A DNA stretch of 64,000 nt from Pedobacter africanus (GTDB lineage Bacteria > Bacteroidota > Bacteroidia > Sphingobacteriales > Sphingobacteriaceae). The DNA is taken from assembly GCF_900176535.1 (NCBI RefSeq), contig NZ_FWXT01000003.1, positions 124,001 through 188,000 of the forward strand. Reading direction: 5' to 3'. The translations under genes and the position numbers were made by a program. This document shows positions 58,936 to 64,000 of the stretch, piece by piece. The notes beneath the pieces were generated by a model that saw nothing but the letters and a program-made list of their open reading frames with translations, ran no database searches and was not told where the DNA came from. Position 1 is the stretch's first letter, and every line of letters begins with the position of its first letter.

Positions 58936-61392
58936 ATGAGCAGATTACCTGTAAAAAAGCATATCCTGCTAACAATTCTTCTGCTCAAAAGTTTAACCCT
59001 GCTTGGGCAGAGCGATCAGGAAATAAAATTTAGGGCGCCTGCCCTGCACTTTACCCAATCGGCACCCCTGGGTAATGGACGAATTGGGGCCATGGTATTC
59101 GGAAATCCCAATAAGGAACGGATTGTATTGAATGAAATATCTATGTGGTCTGGAGGAATAGAGAACCCCAACCGTAAAGATGCTGCCAGTCATCTCAAAA
59201 CTTTGCAGCAATTGCTTCAGGAAGGAAAAAATAAAGAGGCACAGGCCTTGCTTCAGCAATATTTTACCAGTTCAGGCAAAGGGTCAGGCCGTGGCAATGG
59301 GGCCCTGGATAAATATGGCTGCTACCAGATCCTTTCCGATCTTTTTATCACCTGGAAAGATACTGCAGCAGCTGTAACTGCTTATAAAAGAACACTTCAG
59401 CTGAATGAGGCTCGGGCAGTGACGGAATGGAAAAGGGCAGGGGTAAGTTATAAACAGGAAGTATTTGTCAGCATGCCTCAGCAAGCGGTGGTTATCCGTT
59501 TGACAGCCGATAAACCAAAAGCATTAAATTTTGACCTGGAGCTTTACAGAAAGGAAAATGCCGTTTCAAAATCTGCAGGAAATACCATAACCATCGAGGG
59601 GCAGTTACCCGGAGGCGACGGCGATAAAGGTATCCGGTTTGCTGCTGCCGCTAAAGCAATAACCTCAACGGGTAAAGTTAGTGCAGAAAACAACAGCTTA
59701 ACGGTTAACGGTGCTACAGAATGTCTCATCCTCATCAGTGCCGCCACGGATATGAACTGGCCAAACGTAGCGGTTCGGGGTGCTAATCCGTTAGCGGTAG
59801 CTATGAAATACCTGGATAACGCCGGTAAAATGGCTTTTTCAAAACTAAAGGCTAAACATATCGCCGATTTTCAATTGTACTACAACCGATGCAAGTTCCA
59901 GCTTACACAAAAAGAAGATTCTGCCATTGCCGCTTGTTCAACTGAGGAGCGGTTGACGAATTTTTACAAAGGCAAGCCTGACGTTACCCTGCCTGTATTG
60001 TATTTTAATTTTGGAAGGTACCTGCTGATCTCCAGCTCCAGGCCGGGCAATCTGCCCGCCAACCTTCAGGGCTTGTGGGCTGTGGAGTACCAGACGCCAT
60101 GGAATGGGGATTACCATTTAAACATAAATCTACAAATGAATTATTGGCCTGCCGAGCAAACGAATCTGGCCGAACTCCACCAGCCACTTATTGCACTTAC
60201 AGAACAATTGGTAAAGCCCGGTGAACAAACGGCTAAGGCATATTACAACAGTACAGGCTGGACAGCACATATGATGACCAATCCATGGAAATTTACGGCT
60301 CCCGGCGAACATGCATCCTGGGGATCGACATTATCGGGTGGGGCATGGCTTTGTGCACATTTATGGCAGCACTATCAGTACAACCCCAATAAAAAGACGC
60401 TGATGGAAATCTATCCGGTCTTAAAGGATGCTGCCAGATTTTATACTGATATTTTGATTGAAGATCCGCAAACAGGATGGCTGGTTACAGCGCCATCCAA
60501 CTCACCCGAAAATAGTTATAAGACCGATGAGGGTTTTGTAGGGCAAACCACCATGGGGCCAACAATGGATATGCAAATTGGCAGGGAACTGCTGGGCAAT
60601 ACAATTGCAGCAGCACGCTTATTAAAGTTAGACCAGTCATTTGCCGATAGTCTGGAAAGGCTTGTGAGCCGCTTTGCACCCAACCAGATCAGTAAAAAAA
60701 CAGGAGGTATACAGGAGTGGATCAGGGATTATGACGAAACAGAAATCACACACCGGCATGTTTCCCATTTATATGGCCTGTATCCTTTTGATGAAATTAC
60801 AGTTACCGGAACACCTGAACTGGCTGCTGCGGCAAAGAAAACGCTATTGAGAAGGGGAGATGAAGGTACCGGTTGGTCAAGGGCCTGGAAAGTCAATTTC
60901 TGGGCACGCCTGGGCGATGGTGATCATGCCTGGAAGGTTTTCAGGGAATTACTAAAGCCTGCCGTTGCCGGAAGCAAGATTTCGATGACTGCCGGCGCGG
61001 GAACTTATGCCAATCTGTTTTGTGCACATCCACCTTTTCAGATAGATGGTAATTTTGGTGGTACCGCGGGGATTGCTGAAATGCTGCTACAAAGTCATGG
61101 TCAGTACGCTATAATCCGCTTTCTGCCTGCAATTCCTGCTCAAAAAGAATGGAGTTCCGGCGTTGTAAAAGGGATGCGGGCAAGGCTCGGTTTTGAAGTT
61201 GGTTTTGAATGGAAAGACAACAGGATTACAACAGCAGATATTTTATCTACCCGGAATGAAAAATGTTATGTTCAGCTTCCGGAGGGCAAAGCAGTTTACG
61301 ACAGTGAAGGAAGGAAAGTCGAAGTAACTGACCAGGGTAAAGGAGTGGTCAGTTTTATGACTGGAAAAGGTAAAAGATTTTTGATTCGGTAA
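58936..61392 (+). CDS. Alpha-L-fucosidase-type enzyme, glycoside hydrolase family 95
   Basis: An 818-residue exported GH95 enzyme, signal peptide to LLGQ. N-terminal domain (about 27-290) begins APALHFTQSAPLGNGRIGAMVFGNP. The (alpha/alpha)6 catalytic domain (about 310-680) has YHLNINLQMNYWPAEQTNL, GWTAHMMTNPWKFTAPGEHASWG, and THRHVSHLYGLYPF; acidic residues for the inverting mechanism lie in those and in FQIDGNFGGTAGIAEML. The family removes alpha-1,2-linked L-fucose or L-galactose. It is monocistronic, outside the main island and convergent with the next gene (25 bp gap). Confidence 0.92.
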   Translation: MSRLPVKKHILLTILLLKSLTLLGQSDQEIKFRAPALHFTQSAPLGNGRIGAMVFGNPNKERIVLNEISMWSGGIENPNRKDAASHLKTLQQLLQEGKNKEAQALLQQYFTSSGKGSGRGNGALDKYGCYQILSDLFITWKDTAAAVTAYKRTLQLNEARAVTEWKRAGVSYKQEVFVSMPQQAVVIRLTADKPKALNFDLELYRKENAVSKSAGNTITIEGQLPGGDGDKGIRFAAAAKAITSTGKVSAENNSLTVNGATECLILISAATDMNWPNVAVRGANPLAVAMKYLDNAGKMAFSKLKAKHIADFQLYYNRCKFQLTQKEDSAIAACSTEERLTNFYKGKPDVTLPVLYFNFGRYLLISSSRPGNLPANLQGLWAVEYQTPWNGDYHLNINLQMNYWPAEQTNLAELHQPLIALTEQLVKPGEQTAKAYYNSTGWTAHMMTNPWKFTAPGEHASWGSTLSGGAWLCAHLWQHYQYNPNKKTLMEIYPVLKDAARFYTDILIEDPQTGWLVTAPSNSPENSYKTDEGFVGQTTMGPTMDMQIGRELLGNTIAAARLLKLDQSFADSLERLVSRFAPNQISKKTGGIQEWIRDYDETEITHRHVSHLYGLYPFDEITVTGTPELAAAAKKTLLRRGDEGTGWSRAWKVNFWARLGDGDHAWKVFRELLKPAVAGSKISMTAGAGTYANLFCAHPPFQIDGNFGGTAGIAEMLLQSHGQYAIIRFLPAIPAQKEWSSGVVKGMRARLGFEVGFEWKDNRITTADILSTRNEKCYVQLPEGKAVYDSEGRKVEVTDQGKGVVSFMTGKGKRFLIR

Positions 61393-61417
61393 TATTGAAG
61401 CCTGTGTAGGAATACAA

Positions 61418-62911
61418 TCAGGAATCTGGAAGTACAAAAGTTAAAACAATTTTATAGGCTGTTTTTTTCTCCCAGCCTGAAATCAGCCAGGCAATAAAGC
61501 TCAAAGTGAAGATATCGTTGTTCTTCGGGCTATCCAGCTGCTTTAAAACCGAATTTTTATAGGTTGTTTCAAAAATCACATCTGGTTTCAGCAGGAATCT
61601 TTCAACCAGTCTCAGGTACAATAACACGCGTTCTTCTGAAGTTTTTAGTAGGTATTTTTTATATCGCCGCCTAAAGCTGCTTAGCCTTGACATCGCAAGC
61701 TCAATGTTGGAAAACTGCGCATGGACCAGAATTTCCATCAGATGTTTTCGGATGGTCCATAACATCCCCATTTTTTTTTCATACCAGGTATCACTGCGCG
61801 TCAGCGAAGCTAGCTGTTTCAAACTTGCCCGGTCATTACACAGGGCCAAAAACATAGTTAAGCATATCCGCAGATCTTCGATGTCTTCCGGTTTAGCTGT
61901 ATGTTTTGTATTGGATAGAGATTTTTGCAACAGTGCAATCGCATCGTCGGCAAAGCCTGTAAAGAAGAGGTTGAGCGCAGAGAGCAACTGATGACGTAAA
62001 TAAAACAAGGTATGATAACGATTATCCATTGCCATTAGATCCATCATTTCCTTAAGATACGATGCGCTTCTTGCGAAATCCTTTCGCCGCAGCTGAAAGT
62101 TCGCCAGGAAATACAGGATAGATATATGGTAAAAAAGATTGGACTGTTTTTTATAGGTCTGTGCCTGCATAAACAGATCCGTCCGTTTGATATAGCGCTC
62201 TATCAATCCATAATTCTGCTGTATCCCCGCATATTCATTTGCGATGAAAAGAATCTGGTAAATAGATTTATAGGTTATCAGGTCCTGTACAGAAATTTTG
62301 TATTTCCGGATGGTCTTTATAATCAGGGCCGTTAAATCGACAATCTTGCCTTTCAGGTGGATGTCCTGCAATTCCTGCCTTAAATAGGCATAGGCCATAT
62401 TGAGCTTTGCCTCTTGTTGCATGTCCGACTGGTTCTGCAGGAAGCGGGCAGTCAGTGCTTCGAGCTTTTCTGCACCAGGCAGATGGGCATATTGCAGTTT
62501 CAGCAGCAGGAGTTCGTTCAGCAAATTAAACTGCTCCAGATGCTCAGCCAGGCGTTCCGCCTTATCCAGGCATTTAAAGGCCATTTTGGCCATATCATTT
62601 TCCAGTAAAAAACGTCCCACCACAAGTAGGCGCAGCGCGTTATAAGCTTCTGAATGATTGTTTTCGAAGGTCTTTTGTGATAAAAACAACAACAAATTAT
62701 CTTGCAGCCTTTTACGCAAGGCATGGTATGCATCTTTTTTTTTCTCCGATTTGTAGAGCTTGCTTAATCCATCTATATCGTCATTTTCTATTAAATTCAG
62801 TAAATGCAGGTTCTTTACATCAGTTCTTTTGTTTTTTCGTCGTAGAAACTGCCTGAAGAGCTTTTTATCAGTGTTGTTGAGTAAGTTGGTCAACTCCAGG
62901 ATTGAGTCCAT
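61418..62911 (-). CDS. Hypothetical helical (TPR-like) protein
   Basis: A 497-residue soluble protein without signal or membrane segments. It is almost wholly helical; successive helix pairs with Leu/Ala/Tyr patterns suggest a TPR-like solenoid, for example about residues 95-180 and 270-370. Charged Lys/Arg-rich ends flank it. I recognise no family. Similar-length helical proteins of unknown function occur in Bacteroidota, often as single genes. It could be a scaffold or regulator partner. Confidence 0.55.
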   Translation of the reverse strand: MDSILELTNLLNNTDKKLFRQFLRRKNKRTDVKNLHLLNLIENDDIDGLSKLYKSEKKKDAYHALRKRLQDNLLLFLSQKTFENNHSEAYNALRLLVVGRFLLENDMAKMAFKCLDKAERLAEHLEQFNLLNELLLLKLQYAHLPGAEKLEALTARFLQNQSDMQQEAKLNMAYAYLRQELQDIHLKGKIVDLTALIIKTIRKYKISVQDLITYKSIYQILFIANEYAGIQQNYGLIERYIKRTDLFMQAQTYKKQSNLFYHISILYFLANFQLRRKDFARSASYLKEMMDLMAMDNRYHTLFYLRHQLLSALNLFFTGFADDAIALLQKSLSNTKHTAKPEDIEDLRICLTMFLALCNDRASLKQLASLTRSDTWYEKKMGMLWTIRKHLMEILVHAQFSNIELAMSRLSSFRRRYKKYLLKTSEERVLLYLRLVERFLLKPDVIFETTYKNSVLKQLDSPKNNDIFTLSFIAWLISGWEKKTAYKIVLTFVLPDS

Positions 62912-63043
62912 ATAGCTATTTTATTTTCTGTAAAGGTAGAGTGATTACAATAATATATCGTCAGTAATCTATGAATTGTTTGTTTTATAGTGCTGCTTCA
63001 CATCCGACATTCGCTTTCATATTAATCAAAAAACAAAATAAAT

Positions 63044-63511
63044 ATGGAACCGCTACAACAAAGAACAGAAGAAAAATCACCGATCGTTAAACATGGCGAG
63101 AACATTAGAAATCCGTTTAAACCAACCGCTGCATTTATTGGGGCCTCCTGGTTTGCCTTATTGACAGGTGCAGTTGGGTATTGCATTGGCTTGTGGAATG
63201 CCGGTATGGAACTGAACGAAAAAGGTTATTACCTTACCATTTTATTATTTGGCTTATTCGCTGTAATCTCTGTACAAAAAAGCGTAAGGGACCGGGCTGA
63301 AGGACTCCCCGTAACGGATCTTTACTACAGCCTGAGCTGGTTTGCAACTATTGCGGCAATAGTTCTCCTGACCATCGGCTTGTGGAATGCCAATATAGCG
63401 CTTAGTGAAAAAGGCTTTTATGCCATGGCATTCTGTCTGAGCATGTTTTCAGCCATTGCCGTACAAAAGAATACCCGAGACGCAAAAATGTTCGAGGATA
63501 AAGAACTGTAA
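63044..63511 (+). CDS. YiaA/YiaB-family inner-membrane protein
   Basis: A 155-residue protein with two copies of the YiaA/B two-helix module (about 25-85 and 90-150). Each has a SWFA start, a GLWNA turn and an EKGYYLT/EKGFYAM segment, and ends with VQKSVRD / VQKNTRD. Four transmembrane helices result. Function is unknown in the family; induction by stress is reported for some. The internal duplication is plain in the sequence. Confidence 0.85.
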   Translation: MEPLQQRTEEKSPIVKHGENIRNPFKPTAAFIGASWFALLTGAVGYCIGLWNAGMELNEKGYYLTILLFGLFAVISVQKSVRDRAEGLPVTDLYYSLSWFATIAAIVLLTIGLWNANIALSEKGFYAMAFCLSMFSAIAVQKNTRDAKMFEDKEL

Positions 63512-63525
63512 CGTAGCGGTTGCCT

Positions 63526-63558
63526 CCCCGCAGCTCCTTGCCTGGCAAGCCTGCGGGG
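63526..63558 (+). terminator. Hairpin after the YiaA/B gene
   Basis: CCCCGCAG / CTGCGGGG arms (63526-63533, 63551-63558) with an inner CTTGCC/GGCAAG pairing. The T-run is weak (TTATT), so it is a probable rather than a proven terminator. It lies 15 bp after the stop codon. Confidence 0.6.
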
Positions 63559-63679
63559 TTATTGGTCTGCTGATTTAGCTATGGCCGGTGCTTTCTTTTT
63601 GTTAATTTTAACCAAACCAGAATTAAGTTATTTAAAGTCAGACTTTAAATGACCATACCGGTAACACCTGTTATTTGAT

Positions 63680-64000
63680 ATGAGCAACAAAGAGCAAATA
63701 GAATTAAGAGAAGAAAAATTAAAAAACATTATCAATTGGTCGGAAAACAATAGGGATATAAGGGCCGTCTTGCTTACAAGTTCGCTTGTAAATCCGCTGG
63801 CACCTGTTGATGAATTTAGCGATTTGGATATTGAGTTTGTTTTTGACAACAATGCCGATTATATCTCCAGCAACAATTGGATACATAATTTTGGAAATTC
63901 AATTGCGATGATCGAAGAAGATGAAACTTGCTTTGATCACAAACACGCAATGAAAATGGTCTTGTATGATGATGGTGTGAAAGTTGATTTTAAGTTGTAT
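63680..64000 (+). CDS. ANT(6)-like aminoglycoside nucleotidyltransferase (3' partial)
   Basis: The ATG at 63680 begins MSNKEQIELREEKLKNIINW and the frame stays open to the window end (107 codons). It follows the AadE/ANT(6) layout: IRAVLLTSSLVNP, where canonical members have IRAVLLNGSRANP, then FSDLDIEFV, which holds the Asp-x-Asp metal site. The GS of the nucleotide loop is SS and the Arg is missing, so resistance activity is uncertain. Chromosomal relatives in Bacteroidota are common. The end of the gene is outside. Confidence 0.7.
   Translation, partial: MSNKEQIELREEKLKNIINWSENNRDIRAVLLTSSLVNPLAPVDEFSDLDIEFVFDNNADYISSNNWIHNFGNSIAMIEEDETCFDHKHAMKMVLYDDGVKVDFKLY

Overview
The window looks like chromosome of a Bacteroidota bacterium of the Sphingobacteriaceae type (Pedobacter or a close relative is my best guess). 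Signs are a SusC/SusD pair, type IX secretion sorting domains and a PorV homologue, DUF4230 and DUF4142 proteins, RRxFIK twin-arginine leaders on oxidoreductases, and promoters of the Bacteroidota form TTTG-N19..21-TAnnTTTG. I see no integrase, insertion sequence, phage gene or CRISPR array.

Layout. 1-873 is the 3' part of ligD, the NHEJ ligase/polymerase; its partner ku lies at 54309-55073. 943-4727 holds a degenerate diadenylate-cyclase-like protein and an AraC regulator divergent from a 14-helix MFS exporter. 4728-5230 is non-coding and carries a nested inverted repeat. 5231-14740 is on the minus strand: small envelope proteins, a four-gene operon (T9SS cargo, PorV, a very large collagen-like repeat protein, a small secreted protein), an AraC regulator, and a quinone-detoxification pair of mhqO/mhqD type. 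14842-18082 encodes a two-part outer-membrane protein with a kinase-like motif in its soluble half, and a fatty-acid hydroxylase.

18210-53473 is a glycan-catabolism island of about 35 kb, all on the plus strand. It contains a PQQ-type sugar dehydrogenase-cytochrome, SusC, SusD, a family 8 polysaccharide lyase (chondroitinase ABC type), a large haem-binding dehydrogenase, a cassette of Nramp-like permease + SDR + DHDPS-family aldolase + Tat-exported enolase-superfamily enzyme, cytochrome c, an SGNH acetylesterase, three exported Gfo/Idh/MocA oxidoreductases, a FucP-like symporter, NagA, NagB, a LacI regulator, a hybrid histidine kinase, and GH (six-hairpin), GH36 and GH28 enzymes. Four copies of TTCGGGTACGT lie in front of four transcription units of this island; three overlap a good -33/-7 promoter at the same place. 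I infer they are operators of the LacI protein at 44852, tying the island into one regulon.

Inferred workflow: the lyase and glycosidases cut a uronate- and amino-sugar-containing polymer outside or at the surface. SusCD imports oligomers into the periplasm. Exported oxidoreductases and c-type cytochromes oxidise sugars there. Permeases bring products in, where the SDR and aldolase-family proteins and NagA/NagB complete breakdown. The substrate is not proven.

53470-64000 is ordinary chromosome: YdcF, ku, DUF4142, DoxX, a MocR regulator divergent from an EamA exporter, tRNA-Ser(UGA) with clear promoter and terminator, a GH95 alpha-fucosidase, a helical protein of unknown function, a YiaA/YiaB membrane protein, and the 5' part of an ANT(6)-like nucleotidyltransferase cut by the window edge.
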